In this document: positions 15,265 to 24,458 of the stretch, piece by piece
Layout: every line of letters begins with the position of its first letter
How positions within the stretch are numbered: the stretch's first letter is position 1
Assembly (NCBI GenBank): GCA_002317325.1
Contig: DCJB01000092.1
Span: 1 to 64,000 of the forward strand
DNA: 64,000 nucleotides
Origin: Bacteroidales bacterium UBA1711
GTDB taxonomy: Bacteria > Bacteroidota > Bacteroidia > Bacteroidales > P3
Direction: 5' to 3'
Position numbers and translations under genes: made by a program
The notes under the pieces: model-generated
Databases searched by the model: none
Told to the model about the DNA's origin: nothing
The model's input: only the letters and a program-made list of their open reading frames with translations

Positions 15265-17397
15265 CTAGTCTTCGTCCTTCGACTCTTCCTCGTAGGCCTT
15301 GAGCAGCGCCTGCTGCACATCGGCCGGCACCTGCTGGTACTCGGCGTAGGTCATCGAGAAAGTGCCGCGGCCGCTGGTGAGCGAGCTCAGGGCGGTGCAG
15401 TAGCGGTTCATTTCGGCCAGCGGGGCGCGAGCCTTGAGGGTGGTGTATTTGCCCTCGGCCTCCATGCCCATGACGATGGCGCGGCGGCCCTGCAGGTCGG
15501 TCATCACGCCGCCCATGCTCTCGGTGGGCACGGCGACGGCGATGTCGTAGATGGGCTCCATAATCTTGGGGTTGGCGTTCTTGAAGGCCTCGCGGAAGGC
15601 GGTGCGGCCGGCAATCTTGAAGGCCGTTTCGTTGGAATCGACGGGGTGCATCTTGCCGTCGAAGATGTTGACGACGATGTCGCGGGCGTAGGAACCCGTC
15701 AGCGGGCCCTGCTCCATCTTCTCCATGATGCCCTTGAGGATGGCGGGCATGAAGCGCGCGTCGATGCTGCCGCCCACAATGCAGTTGTTGAAGTTCAGCT
15801 GGCCGCCCCAGTCCAACGGATAGACCTGCTTGTCGCGGATGGGGTACTTTGTCTGGTCGGGCATACCCTCGTAGTAGGGCTCGATGAGCATGTGCACCTC
15901 GCCGAACTGGCCGCTGCCGCCCGACTGCTTCTTGTGGCGGTACATGGCTTCGGCGCTCTTGGTGATGGTCTCGCGGTAGGGGACGCGGGGGTCGCTGAAG
16001 TTGACCTCCAGCTTATGGACGTTGGCAAAGTACCATTTGATGGTGTTGAGGTGCAGCTCGCCCTGGCAGCCGAGGATAATCTGACGCAACTCGCGGCTGT
16101 TGGTGAGGGTCATGGAGCGGTCCATGGAGCACATCTCGTTCAGGATGGAGCCCACCTTCTCGTCGTCGTTGCTGTTGGCAGCCTTCACCGCCACGGTGTG
16201 GATAGGCACGGGGAAGGTGATTTCCTCCACCTGGTCGTCGGTGTTCTTGGGGGTGGTGAGGGTGTGGTTGATTTTCACGTCCTTCAGTTTGATGGTGCAG
16301 ACGATGTCGCCGGCGCAGGCCTTCTCGACGCGCTGGCGGTTCTTGCCGGCGCAGACCAAAATCTGGCTGAGGCGCTCTTTGGACTGGTTGACGCTGTTGA
16401 TCACGTCCTGGGCTTCGGACAGCTCGCCATCGTAGAGGCGGAGGTAGGTGATTTCGCCCACGCTCTTGTCCTTGTCGGTCTTGAATGCGAATGCCACGGC
16501 GGGGTTGGCGGCGCTGTTCTGCAGATCCTTGCCGGCCTGGGTCTTCTTGGGGAAGGCGGTCTCGCAGGGGGCGGCCACGTTGTCGTTGACAAACTCCATC
16601 AGGCGTGCGACGCCCATGTTCTCCTTGGCGCTGGTGCACATGATGGGATAGAGGTCGCGCTTGGCGATGGCCAGCTTCAGGGCCTTGGTGAGGTCCTCGT
16701 GGCTCAGGTCGCCGTCCTCAAAGTATTTCTCCATCAAGGCGTCGTCGGCAGCAGCGGCCTCTTCCACCAAGGCCATGCGCATCTCCTCGGCCTTGTCGGC
16801 AAACTCGGCGGGCACATCGCTCATCTCGCACTTGTCGCCATTGAAGGTAAGCTCCTTATTGAGCACAATGTCGATGACCTTGTTGAAGCCCAGCCCCTGG
16901 TTGACGGGGAACTGCAGCACGGTGCACTTGCCGCCGAAGTAGTCCTTCAGCTGGTTCACGCTCTCGTCGAAGTTGGCTTTTTCGGCGTCGAGGTGGTTGA
17001 CGGCAAAAATCATGGGGGTGTTGAGCTTGTTGCTGTAGCGATAGGCTATCTCGGTGCCCACCTCTATGCCGCTCTGGGCGTTGACAACGACAACGGCGGC
17101 CTCCACCACATTGAAGGCTGCGCACACCTCGCCTTGGAAGTCGGCGAAGCCCGGCACGTCGAGGATATTGATTTTCTTGCCTCCAAACTCGCTGTAGAGC
17201 AGTGAGGTGTTCACGGAGTTGCGGCGGTCGGTCTCAATGTCGCGGTAGTCGGAGATGGTGTTTTTGTCCTCTACGGAACCGCGGCGGTTGATGACGCCGC
17301 CATTGAAGGCCATGGCCTCGGCCATGGTGGTCTTGCCCGACTTGGCACCGCCGACGAGGGCGATGTTGCGGATGTCGTTTGTCTGGTAAACTTTCAT
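15265..17397 (-). CDS. Elongation factor G paralogue, EF-G2-like, with altered GTPase site
   Basis: The 710-residue protein has the full EF-G domain order: G domain, domain II (about 300-400), III-V (to the end). The P-loop is intact (GGAKSGKT, 16-23), but the switch II motif is DVPGFADF instead of DTPGHVDF, placing Phe84 at the position of the catalytic His. Switch I, normally RGITI, reads RRNSV (59-63 region), and the base-recognition motif is NHLD (134-137) instead of NKMD. Work in Bacteroides thetaiotaomicron describes an EF-G2 that translocates without GTP hydrolysis and matters under carbon limitation and in the gut; this protein has the expected sequence signature. The canonical fusA is not in the window. 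A -7 box lies at 17556-17563, giving a leader of about 150 bases. Confidence 0.88.
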   Translation of the reverse strand: MKVYQTNDIRNIALVGGAKSGKTTMAEAMAFNGGVINRRGSVEDKNTISDYRDIETDRRNSVNTSLLYSEFGGKKINILDVPGFADFQGEVCAAFNVVEAAVVVVNAQSGIEVGTEIAYRYSNKLNTPMIFAVNHLDAEKANFDESVNQLKDYFGGKCTVLQFPVNQGLGFNKVIDIVLNKELTFNGDKCEMSDVPAEFADKAEEMRMALVEEAAAADDALMEKYFEDGDLSHEDLTKALKLAIAKRDLYPIMCTSAKENMGVARLMEFVNDNVAAPCETAFPKKTQAGKDLQNSAANPAVAFAFKTDKDKSVGEITYLRLYDGELSEAQDVINSVNQSKERLSQILVCAGKNRQRVEKACAGDIVCTIKLKDVKINHTLTTPKNTDDQVEEITFPVPIHTVAVKAANSNDDEKVGSILNEMCSMDRSMTLTNSRELRQIILGCQGELHLNTIKWYFANVHKLEVNFSDPRVPYRETITKSAEAMYRHKKQSGGSGQFGEVHMLIEPYYEGMPDQTKYPIRDKQVYPLDWGGQLNFNNCIVGGSIDARFMPAILKGIMEKMEQGPLTGSYARDIVVNIFDGKMHPVDSNETAFKIAGRTAFREAFKNANPKIMEPIYDIAVAVPTESMGGVMTDLQGRRAIVMGMEAEGKYTTLKARAPLAEMNRYCTALSSLTSGRGTFSMTYAEYQQVPADVQQALLKAYEEESKDED

Positions 17398-17555
17398 TTC
17401 TTTATGTTGTTATTTATTTTTGTTTTTGCTTTTCCTGTCCGCCGCAGCGCTGCGGATTGAGCCCTCGCCCTGTTTCCCTCCGCTCTTCCTCAACCCTTTA
17501 GTATTAGCACCTTGCGGCCGGGAGCAGTTGCCTCCGACCCCAATTTGCTGATTGG

Positions 17556-17563
17556 CAAAGATA
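17556..17563 (-). promoter_or_regulatory. -7 box for the EF-G2-like gene
   Basis: The minus strand reads TATCTTTG followed by CCAA. It is 159 bases upstream of the ATG at 17397, leaving a long leader that could carry regulation. It is back to back with the flippase box at 17596-17603. Confidence 0.6.
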
Positions 17564-17595
17564 CGAATATTTTCCGATATATTGCGAAAAAGGTG

Positions 17596-17603
17596 TACTT
17601 TTG
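17596..17603 (+). promoter_or_regulatory. -7 box for the flippase gene
   Basis: TACTTTTG followed by CAAA fits TAnnTTTG and lies 16 bases before the ATG at 17620. Confidence 0.55.
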
Positions 17604-17619
17604 CAAAAAAATACCACTC

Positions 17620-19140
17620 ATGGGTGTCATTGCTAATCAGAGCATCAAGGGCGCTTTGGCCAACTATCTCGGCGTGCTCATCGGAGCCTTCACCACCTTT
17701 TTTGTAGTGACCGACCTGCTGCAGGCCGAGGAGATAGGGCTCACACGCGTCATGGTCGATGCCGCGCTCCTCTTCTCGAGCCTCGCCCAACTCGGCACCA
17801 ACGCCTCCATCCTCCGCTTCTACCCACGCTTCCGCGACCCCGACACCCGCGACCACGGCTTCTTCGGCTGGACGCTCCTCCTCCCCCTCGCGGGCTTCTC
17901 GGTCGTCGCCCTCCTCTTCCTGCTCTTCAAGCCCGCCGTGGTGGGCTACTATGCCGACAACGCCCCGCTCATCGTCGATTTCGCCTACCTGCTGCTCCCC
18001 CTCACCTTCTTCACCCTCTACATGACCGTGTTTGAGACCAACGCCAGCGTCCTGATGCGCATTGCCGTGCCCAAGTTCGTGCGCGAAGTCGTCATCCGGC
18101 TCCTCAACCTCGCCGCCTATCTGCTCTACGGCCACGGCATAGTCAGCCTCCGGCTCTTCGTCATCCTCTTCTGCGCCTCCTACGCCGCCGCCGCCCTCGT
18201 CAACTTCTGCTATCTCCTCAGCCTCGGGCGCGTCTCCTTCCGCATCGACCGCCGCTTCGTCTCCCGCCCCCTCCGGCGCGAGGTGACGGTATATACGCTC
18301 TTTATGACCGCCGCCGTGCTGGCCGGCAACATCAAGCTATTCAACTCCCTCTTCCTCGCCAAGGAAGGCCTCGCCCTCGCCGGCATATACACCATCGCCT
18401 GCTACATCGCCAACGTCATCGAAATCCCCTACCGCTCGCTCGGCGCCATTTCCAGCCCCGTCATTTCGCAGGCCATCGCCCGGGGCGATATGGGCGAGGT
18501 CAACCGGCTCGGGCAGCAGGTGTCGCTGCACCAGCTGCTCGTCGCCTCAATGCTGCTATTCTTCATCTGGATTAACCTGCCCCCGCTTTTCGCCATCATA
18601 CCCAACGGCGCCCAATACTCCTCGGGCGCCGGGGTGGTGCTTATTCTCGGGCTGGCCAACCTCGTCAACTCCACCTTCTCCATCGCGACCAACATACTCA
18701 ACTTCTCGCGCCACTTCGCCTTCTCGCTCCTCTTTATCTCGCTGCTCACCCTCTCTGCCATCCTGCTCAACCTGTGGCTCATCCCCCGCTGGGGAATCAA
18801 CGGCTCGGCCGCCGCCACCCTGTTCGCCTACTGCCTCTACTTCCTGCCGCTGCTCACCCTCCTGCGGCGCCGCATGGGGGTTTCGCTCTTCAGCGCCAAA
18901 CAGCTGCAGGTAGCGGCTCTGGCACTCCTCCTCTTCGGTCTCAACGCACTGTGGGACTGGCTTCTGTCACCCTGCTTCGCACGCCTCGGCAACGGCCTGT
19001 GGCCCTTGCTGGCCCAAGCCGTCCTGCGCACGGGCCTCTTCGCCGCGCTGGCCGCGGCCGCCCTCCGCCGCCTCCACGTCAGCCCCGAGGTGGACCGCCT
19101 CTTGAACCGCCTCCTCCGCCCCGCCGCCCGCCGCCGCTGA
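17620..19140 (+). CDS. Polysaccharide biosynthesis flippase (Wzx/MATE-like)
   Basis: The 506-residue integral membrane protein has about 12-14 predicted helices spread over its whole length, starting MGVIANQSIKGALANYLGVLIGAF. The opening, with an early S-I-K block and a first helix near 10-30, is characteristic of lipid-linked oligosaccharide flippases of the MOP superfamily. It would move undecaprenyl-linked sugar repeat units, or another lipid-linked precursor, across the inner membrane. The C-terminal tail is Arg-rich (LLRPAARRR). No glycosyltransferase is directly adjacent, but an LtaS-like sulfatase and a GT2 follow 500 bases later. ATG 17620 was chosen over an upstream frame extension because the promoter lies between. 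Confidence 0.85.
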   Translation: MGVIANQSIKGALANYLGVLIGAFTTFFVVTDLLQAEEIGLTRVMVDAALLFSSLAQLGTNASILRFYPRFRDPDTRDHGFFGWTLLLPLAGFSVVALLFLLFKPAVVGYYADNAPLIVDFAYLLLPLTFFTLYMTVFETNASVLMRIAVPKFVREVVIRLLNLAAYLLYGHGIVSLRLFVILFCASYAAAALVNFCYLLSLGRVSFRIDRRFVSRPLRREVTVYTLFMTAAVLAGNIKLFNSLFLAKEGLALAGIYTIACYIANVIEIPYRSLGAISSPVISQAIARGDMGEVNRLGQQVSLHQLLVASMLLFFIWINLPPLFAIIPNGAQYSSGAGVVLILGLANLVNSTFSIATNILNFSRHFAFSLLFISLLTLSAILLNLWLIPRWGINGSAAATLFAYCLYFLPLLTLLRRRMGVSLFSAKQLQVAALALLLFGLNALWDWLLSPCFARLGNGLWPLLAQAVLRTGLFAALAAAALRRLHVSPEVDRLLNRLLRPAARRR

Positions 19141-19194
19141 CCGAAGCGTCCCTCGCTTCGACGGCTGCCCTCTGGCTTCGACCGGGACAAAAAG

Positions 19195-19230
19195 CAAGCC
19201 GGCAGAGAGCGTGGGCTCCCTGCCGGCTTG
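19195..19230 (-). terminator. Intrinsic terminator of the small lipoprotein gene
   Basis: CAAGCCGGCAG (19195-19205) pairs perfectly with CTGCCGGCTTG (19220-19230). On the minus strand the hairpin is followed by CTTTTTG. Another smaller hairpin (CGAAGCG/CGCTTCG, 19142-19160) stands just after the flippase stop on the plus strand. Confidence 0.65.
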
Positions 19231-19247
19231 TGTGCCGAACGCAAATG

Positions 19248-19505
19248 CTATTTGCACTCGGTGATTTGGTCAACCTTATACCATATCATGTTCTGGGTGA
19301 CCGTGTTGTTCAGGTCGGAGCATTTGCCCATGGTCTCCTGGGTGCCGGTGGCAGTGCCGTCCATGAAATTGGAGGGTACCTCGCCCTGCATGGAGGGGTC
19401 GGTGACGGTGGACTTGGTGGTGATGGTGCAGCTGCAGGTCTTCTTGCAGCTGGTGAAGGCGGGCACGAGGGCCGCCAAGGCCAATACGATGACGATTTTC
19501 TTCAT
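19248..19505 (-). CDS. Small cysteine-rich lipoprotein
   Basis: The 85-residue protein begins MKKIVIVLALAALVPAFTSC, a clean lipoprotein signal with the lipid-bearing Cys at residue 20, followed by KKTCSCTITT. The mature part is only about 65 residues and contains four more cysteines. Family unknown; similar mini-lipoproteins with a CKK-C start are common in Bacteroidales. It is monocistronic, convergent with the flippase gene, and has its own terminator. Confidence 0.8.
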   Translation of the reverse strand: MKKIVIVLALAALVPAFTSCKKTCSCTITTKSTVTDPSMQGEVPSNFMDGTATGTQETMGKCSDLNNTVTQNMIWYKVDQITECK

Positions 19506-19662
19506 TTTTTTTGATTGTTGTTATTTGGGTTAATACTGTTTACACGCCTCTATAACGTGACTTTTGCCCCGCTATTGTGGCAGGGGTGAATTTTTTTTGT
19601 CCGGACGGGGCGGGTTTTTCGGGGGCGTGCAATAATTGCGGCTGTTTGGCGTTTTCGGGGGC

Positions 19663-21453
19663 ATGGTTTATGTTTTTCAGCTGTTGCTGCTGTGGGCGGC
19701 GCTGCTGTTGGTCTTTGCGGCGCAGAAGCCGCTCTTTATGCTGGCCAACCTCGGCTATGCCGAGGGACTGACGATTGGCGACTGGGCGGCGGTGGTGTGG
19801 CACGGGCTGCGGCTCGATGTCCCGATGGCCTGCCTCCTGCTGGCGACGCCCATTGTGCTGGCCGGGGTACGGCTGTTTGTCCCCGGCATGAATCTGCGCA
19901 GGGCGCTGACGGTCTATTTCGTCCCCCTGTCGCTGCTGCTGTCGCTGATTTTTGTGGCCGACGCAGCGCTCTACGGCTTTTGGGGCGCCAAGTTGGACGC
20001 AGTGGATTTGATGTATGCCCACCATCCCAAAGATATGTTTGCCAGCCTCACGGCGGGCTACGCCGCCGTCGGGCTGCTGGCGGTGGCGGCGGCGGCAGCG
20101 GCCATCTTCGCGCTGCTGCGGGCGGCCGCAGTGCGGCGGCTGCCGCCGACGAGGCGGTGGACGACGCTGGCGGCGCTGACGCTGATGCTGGGAGGCTGTT
20201 TTGTGGGCTTCAGGGGCGGCACGGGACCCTCGCCGGCCAATCCGGGCTATGTCTTCTTCTCGTCCAACCGCTTCCTCAATCATGCGGCGCTCAACCCCGC
20301 CTTCAACATGACCTATTCGCTCTTCCGCCGGGAGAGCCTCGGCGAGGAGTTCCAATCGCTCGCGCCCGCCGAGGCCGAGCGAATTGCCGCCGACATTTAC
20401 GCGCCTCACGCCGACTTGGCGGACACGCTGCTGCGCTGCCACCGTCCCGACATCGTGCTGGTCATCTGGGAGGGTGGCGGCTGGAATATGGCGTGCAACG
20501 ACACGGTGGCGCCTTTCTACGGGCGGCTGCGCCGCGAGGGAGTCTGTTTCGACAGCCTCTATGCCAACGGACACCGCACCGACCGGGGACTGGTGTCCCT
20601 CCTCAGCGGATGGCCCTCGCTGCCCAACCACTCGCTGATGAACCGAGCCGACCTCTGCCCCGGGCTTCCCTCGCTGGCCCGCTCGCTGGCCCGCGAGGGC
20701 TATGCGACAGAGTTCTGCTACGGGGGCGATGCCGACTTCACCAATATGCGGGGCTACCTCTTTGAGACGGGTTTTGCCCGGATTCGCAGCGGCGCCGACT
20801 ACCGCGGCGCGGCCGTCCGCAACAACTGGGGCATCGCCGACGAGTATCTGCTCCGACCCGACCCGCAGCCGCTGCCCTCGCCCTCGTTCCAAGTCCTCCT
20901 CACCCTGAGCAGCCACGAGTCGTGGGAGGTGCCCTACAGCCGCCTCGCCGACGAGCGGGAGAACGCTTTCGCCTATACCGACAGCTGCCTATACGCCTTT
21001 GTGCGCAGACTGCAGCACAGCCCGCGGTGGGACAGCCTGCTGGTCATCGTGGTGCCCGACCACGGCGTGGCGGCCACGGGCGGCTATCCCTATACGCCCG
21101 AGGTGGCCCACATCCCCATGCTGTGGATAGGCGGCGCCGTCCTCCGGCCCGCCACCGTGTCGGCGCTGATGAACCAGTCCGACCTCGCCGCCACCCTGCT
21201 GGCCCAGATGGGGCTGCCCTTCGGCGACTTTCCGTTCAGCCGCAACGTACTCAGCCGCCACCGCCAACGGCCCGTGGCGGCGCACTGCTTCAAGAACGGG
21301 CTCAACCTTATCGCCGGCGGCTCCACGTCGAGCTATGAGTGCGTCGATGGCCGCCTCTTACCCATCGGGGGCGACACCTGCGCCGCCACTCAAACCCTGG
21401 CCCGGGCGCTGCTGCAGCAGTACTACTCCCGCTCCGCCGCCCTCGGCCGCTAA
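19663..21453 (+). CDS. LtaS-like membrane sulfatase/phosphotransferase
   Basis: The product is 596 residues from ATG 19663. About five N-terminal membrane helices (within residues 1-180) are followed by an alkaline-phosphatase-type domain. Metal and catalytic residues can be placed: the acidic residue in VIWEGGGW, the likely Thr nucleophile in YANGHRTDRG, and Asp-His in VPDHGVAA. In lipoteichoic acid synthase and related enzymes such a domain transfers phosphoglycerol or phosphoethanolamine to an acceptor outside the membrane. In a Gram-negative cell the acceptor is probably a glycan or lipid. The frame also allows a TTG start at 19636. The GT2 gene follows after 18 bases and is likely co-transcribed. 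Confidence 0.82.
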   Translation: MVYVFQLLLLWAALLLVFAAQKPLFMLANLGYAEGLTIGDWAAVVWHGLRLDVPMACLLLATPIVLAGVRLFVPGMNLRRALTVYFVPLSLLLSLIFVADAALYGFWGAKLDAVDLMYAHHPKDMFASLTAGYAAVGLLAVAAAAAAIFALLRAAAVRRLPPTRRWTTLAALTLMLGGCFVGFRGGTGPSPANPGYVFFSSNRFLNHAALNPAFNMTYSLFRRESLGEEFQSLAPAEAERIAADIYAPHADLADTLLRCHRPDIVLVIWEGGGWNMACNDTVAPFYGRLRREGVCFDSLYANGHRTDRGLVSLLSGWPSLPNHSLMNRADLCPGLPSLARSLAREGYATEFCYGGDADFTNMRGYLFETGFARIRSGADYRGAAVRNNWGIADEYLLRPDPQPLPSPSFQVLLTLSSHESWEVPYSRLADERENAFAYTDSCLYAFVRRLQHSPRWDSLLVIVVPDHGVAATGGYPYTPEVAHIPMLWIGGAVLRPATVSALMNQSDLAATLLAQMGLPFGDFPFSRNVLSRHRQRPVAAHCFKNGLNLIAGGSTSSYECVDGRLLPIGGDTCAATQTLARALLQQYYSRSAALGR

Positions 21454-21471
21454 CACACAATCACCCACACC

Positions 21472-22461
21472 ATGAAGAGCGTAACAATCCTCATTCCCGC
21501 CTACAACGAAGCCGAATCGCTGCCCGTCTTCTTCCTCAGCCTGCGGCAGTTCTTCGCCTCGCAGCCCGCCTACCGGTGGGAAGCCCTAATCGTGAACGAC
21601 GGCAGCCGCGACCGCACCGGCCAGCTCATCGAGGCCTTCCACAGGGACGACCCCCGCTTCCGTTTCCTCACCCTCAGCCGCAACTACGGCAAAGAGATTG
21701 CCCTGCTGGCGGGCTTCGACCACACAAGGACCGATGCCGTGGTCATCATGGACGCCGATATGCAGCACCCCTTAGAGGTGGTGCCCCAAATGCTCGCCGA
21801 GTGGGAGCGGGGGGCGCAGGACGTGTATGCCACCCGCTATGCCGACAAGACCGAGGGCTGGTTCAAGCGCACCTCCTCGCGGAAGTACTACCGCCTGCTC
21901 AGGCGGCTCACACGGGTCGAAATCCCCGCCGACACGGGCGACTTCCGCCTCCTCGACCGCCGCTGCATCGACGCACTCTGCCAAATGCGCGAGTCGCAGC
22001 GCAACACCAATGCCCTCTACTGCCTCATCGGGTTCGAGAAGAAACAGATTTTCTACCACCAGGCCGAGCGGCTCTACGGCACCACCAAATGGAACTTCGT
22101 GCGGCTGTTCAACCTCGCCGTTGACGGCATCACCTCCTTCACCAACGCCCCGCTGCGGCTGTCGCTCGTCCTCGGGCTGGTGGTGTCGTTTCTCGCCTTC
22201 CTCTACATGGTGTTCATCATCGTCAAGACCCTCGTGTGGGGCGACCCCGTGACGGGCTATCCCACCCTCGCCGTCCTCATCCTCCTCAGCGGCGGCATAC
22301 AACTCATCGTCCTCGGAGTGCTCGGCGAGTATCTCGGCCGCATCTTCAGCGAGTCCAAGAACCGCCCCCTCTACTTCGTGTCCAAAGAAAGCCCGACGGC
22401 AGAGTCCGACCCCGCAGAAACGGCAGACACCTCTTCCGTGAAGTCCAGCCCGACCCATTGA
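21472..22461 (+). CDS. Glycosyltransferase family 2, DPM/GtrB type
   Basis: The product is 329 residues. The catalytic GT-A domain carries PAYNE (9-13), VNDGSRD (41-47) and DADMQHP (94-100), the nucleotide-sugar and metal site. Two membrane helices near 232-258 and 262-290 follow, as in bactoprenol glucosyl/mannosyl transferases and dolichol-phosphate mannose synthase homologues. It probably loads a sugar on undecaprenyl phosphate for transfer outside the inner membrane. Co-location with the LtaS-like enzyme suggests that both act on the same envelope polymer or lipid A-like acceptor; that is inference. Confidence 0.9.
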   Translation: MKSVTILIPAYNEAESLPVFFLSLRQFFASQPAYRWEALIVNDGSRDRTGQLIEAFHRDDPRFRFLTLSRNYGKEIALLAGFDHTRTDAVVIMDADMQHPLEVVPQMLAEWERGAQDVYATRYADKTEGWFKRTSSRKYYRLLRRLTRVEIPADTGDFRLLDRRCIDALCQMRESQRNTNALYCLIGFEKKQIFYHQAERLYGTTKWNFVRLFNLAVDGITSFTNAPLRLSLVLGLVVSFLAFLYMVFIIVKTLVWGDPVTGYPTLAVLILLSGGIQLIVLGVLGEYLGRIFSESKNRPLYFVSKESPTAESDPAETADTSSVKSSPTH

Positions 22462-22586
22462 CGGCTCTCGGGACAAGCCGATAGGGGATTCAGAAAACGG
22501 GGCGGACGCAACTGGCGGGACGAGTGCGGCAGGGGGCGGTGCGGCGGGGGGCGGAGAGAAAAAAGGGGCGGAAATGGAAAAAAGTG

Positions 22587-22616
22587 TTGGCGAATGAAAA
22601 AAAGTTCGTAACTTTG
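22587..22616 (+). promoter_or_regulatory. rpmH promoter (-33 and -7)
   Basis: TTG (22587-22589) and TAACTTTG (22609-22616) are separated by 19 bases, the canonical Bacteroidetes arrangement. The rpmH ATG follows 21 bases later. Confidence 0.7.
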
Positions 22617-22637
22617 CAACTCCAAAATTTGAGAAAA

Positions 22638-22784
22638 ATGAAGAGAACATTTCAACCATCACGCAGAAAGAGAGCCAATAAGCACGGTTTCCGTCAGAGA
22701 ATGTCCACTGCCAACGGCAGAAGAGTTTTGGCCGCGCGCCGCAAAAAAGGCAGAAAAAAACTGACTGTCTCCGACGAACGATAG
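22638..22784 (+). CDS. rpmH: 50S ribosomal protein L34
   Basis: The 48-residue product is [20 protein letters not shown] and onward, the unmistakable L34 sequence including the internal [19 protein letters not shown] block. It is a basic structural protein of the large subunit. ATG 22638 gives the conserved start; a longer frame upstream is spurious. It is monocistronic between its own promoter and a strong terminator. Confidence 0.98.
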   Translation: MKRTFQPSRRKRANKHGFRQRMSTANGRRVLAARRKKGRKKLTVSDER

Positions 22785-22814
22785 TCATCGCACCCATCGG
22801 AAAACAGCTATAGA

Positions 22815-22864
22815 CTCTTTGCAAAGAGAAAAGGAAGTATTGCGGTGCAGTACTTCCTTTTTTT
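22815..22864 (+). terminator. rpmH terminator with adjacent palindrome
   Basis: A perfect 14-base palindrome CTCTTTGCAAAGAG (22815-22828) is followed by a classical terminator: AAGGAAGTA (22831-22839) pairs with TACTTCCTT (22851-22859) and runs into seven T (22858-22864). Confidence 0.85.
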
Positions 22865-22924
22865 CGTGGTCGGGGGCGGGCGCCGCCCGGCCCCGACCGT
22901 CAAGCAACCAACCATTACTGCTAT

Positions 22925-24340
22925 ATGCGCAAGAAAAAGGAACAGCCCGTGATTGAGGGCGTGACCATTGCCGACGTGGGGGCCGAGGGCAACGCCATCG
23001 CCCGCATCGACGGCATGGTGGTATTCGTGCCGTTTGTGGTGCCGGGCGATGTGGCCGACATCAAGATTGTGAAAAAGAAGAAGAACTACGCCGAGGGGCG
23101 CTTGGTGGCGCTGCGGCGTCCGTCGGAGCGGCGGGTGGAGGCACGATGCCCCCACTTCGGCACCTGCGGCGGCTGCCGCTGGCAGACGCTCAACTATGCC
23201 GACCAGGTAGCCTCCAAGCAGCAGCAGGTGCGCGACAACTTGGAACGCCTCGGCCACGCCGACTGCTCGGGTATGCGGCCCATCTGCGGTTCTGAACGCA
23301 TATTCGGCTATCGCAACAAACTGGAGTTCACCTTCTCCACCCGAGCCTGGCACGACCTGCCCCCCACCCCCGACGCACCGCCCGAAGCGGGCGCGCTGGG
23401 ATTTCACATCCCCGGCCTGTTCGACAAGGTGCTGGACATCGAGCACTGTGCCCTGCAAGAGGACCTGAGCGACGAAATACGCCTTGCCGCCCGCGACTAC
23501 GCCCTGAGAAACGAACTGCCTTTCTACGATATACGCAATCACACGGGCTGTCTGCGCAACCTCATTGTCCGCAACACCGCCGCAGGGCAGTGGATGGTGG
23601 TGCTGGTGGTGGCCGAGCTGCACGAAGGGTGGCAGGGGCTGCTGGAACACCTGCGCGACCGCTTCCCGCAAATCACTTCGCTGCAATACATTGTCAACGA
23701 CAAGTTCAACGACAGCTACGCCGACCTGCCCTCAACCGTATTTGCCGGCGCCGACCATGTGGAGGAGGTGATGGAGGGCTATGCCGGCAGCGCGCCGCTG
23801 CGCTTCCGCATTCGCCCGCAGACGTTCTACCAGACCAACTCGCCCCAAGCACGTCGACTCTACGGCTTTGTGGCCGAATTTGCCGAGCTGGCGGCCGACG
23901 ACGTGGTGTATGACCTCTACACAGGCACGGGGACCATCGCCCTGTTCCTCGCCCGGCTGTGCCGCCGGGTGGTGGGCATCGAGTATGTGGAAGACTCGGT
24001 GGCCGCAGCACGAGAGAACGCCCGCCTCAACGGGGTGGAGAACACCGAGTTCCACGCCGGCGACATGGCCAAGGTGCTGACCGCCGACTTTGTGGCCGCA
24101 CACGGGAGGCCCGATGTGGTGGTGACAGACCCGCCCCGGGCGGGGATGCACGAGCGCGTGGTGGAACAGCTCCTCGCCATGGCGCCCCGCAAGATTGTGT
24201 ATGTCAGCTGCAACCCCGCCACCCAGGCACGCGACCTGCAGCTGCTCGCCCCGCTCTACAGCCCGGCAAGGATTCAGCCCGTGGATATGTTCCCACACAC
24301 CCAGCACGTGGAGAACGTGGTGGAGCTGGTGCGCCGCTGA
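22925..24340 (+). CDS. rlmD: 23S rRNA (uracil-5-)-methyltransferase, RlmD/RumA family
   Basis: The 471-residue SAM-dependent RNA m5U methyltransferase has an N-terminal TRAM domain (about 8-65), a 4Fe-4S cluster site C75-x5-C81-x2-C84 (CPHFGTCGGC) with a fourth Cys near 175 (EHCAL), and a Rossmann domain with YDLYTGTGTI and TDPPRAG. The catalytic Cys lies in YVSCNPATQARDL, and the C-terminus ends with the conserved FPHTQHVENVV. The exact target uridine (U1939 in E. coli RlmD; others in RlmCD) cannot be told from sequence. Confidence 0.93.
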   Translation: MRKKKEQPVIEGVTIADVGAEGNAIARIDGMVVFVPFVVPGDVADIKIVKKKKNYAEGRLVALRRPSERRVEARCPHFGTCGGCRWQTLNYADQVASKQQQVRDNLERLGHADCSGMRPICGSERIFGYRNKLEFTFSTRAWHDLPPTPDAPPEAGALGFHIPGLFDKVLDIEHCALQEDLSDEIRLAARDYALRNELPFYDIRNHTGCLRNLIVRNTAAGQWMVVLVVAELHEGWQGLLEHLRDRFPQITSLQYIVNDKFNDSYADLPSTVFAGADHVEEVMEGYAGSAPLRFRIRPQTFYQTNSPQARRLYGFVAEFAELAADDVVYDLYTGTGTIALFLARLCRRVVGIEYVEDSVAAARENARLNGVENTEFHAGDMAKVLTADFVAAHGRPDVVVTDPPRAGMHERVVEQLLAMAPRKIVYVSCNPATQARDLQLLAPLYSPARIQPVDMFPHTQHVENVVELVRR

Positions 24341-24364
24341 ACAGTACGCCTCAGCAGAAGGGCA

Positions 24365-24395
24365 GCCGCCCGCCGGCACGGACCCAGCGGGCGGC
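24365..24395 (+). terminator. GC-rich hairpin after the RlmD-like gene
   Basis: GCCGCCCGC (24365-24373) pairs with GCGGGCGGC (24387-24395). No T tract follows, so termination is uncertain. Confidence 0.4.
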
Positions 24396-24450
24396 AAATG
24401 TGCGCCGAGGCCGAGAGCGAAAAAAATATTATTATATTAGAAAAAAATGC

Positions 24451-24458
24451 TATCTTTG
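24451..24458 (+). promoter_or_regulatory. -7 box of the T9SS repeat protein gene
   Basis: TATCTTTG followed by CACG, a perfect consensus, 92 bases before the ATG at 24551. The region just upstream (24420-24445) is very A/T-rich. Confidence 0.65.
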
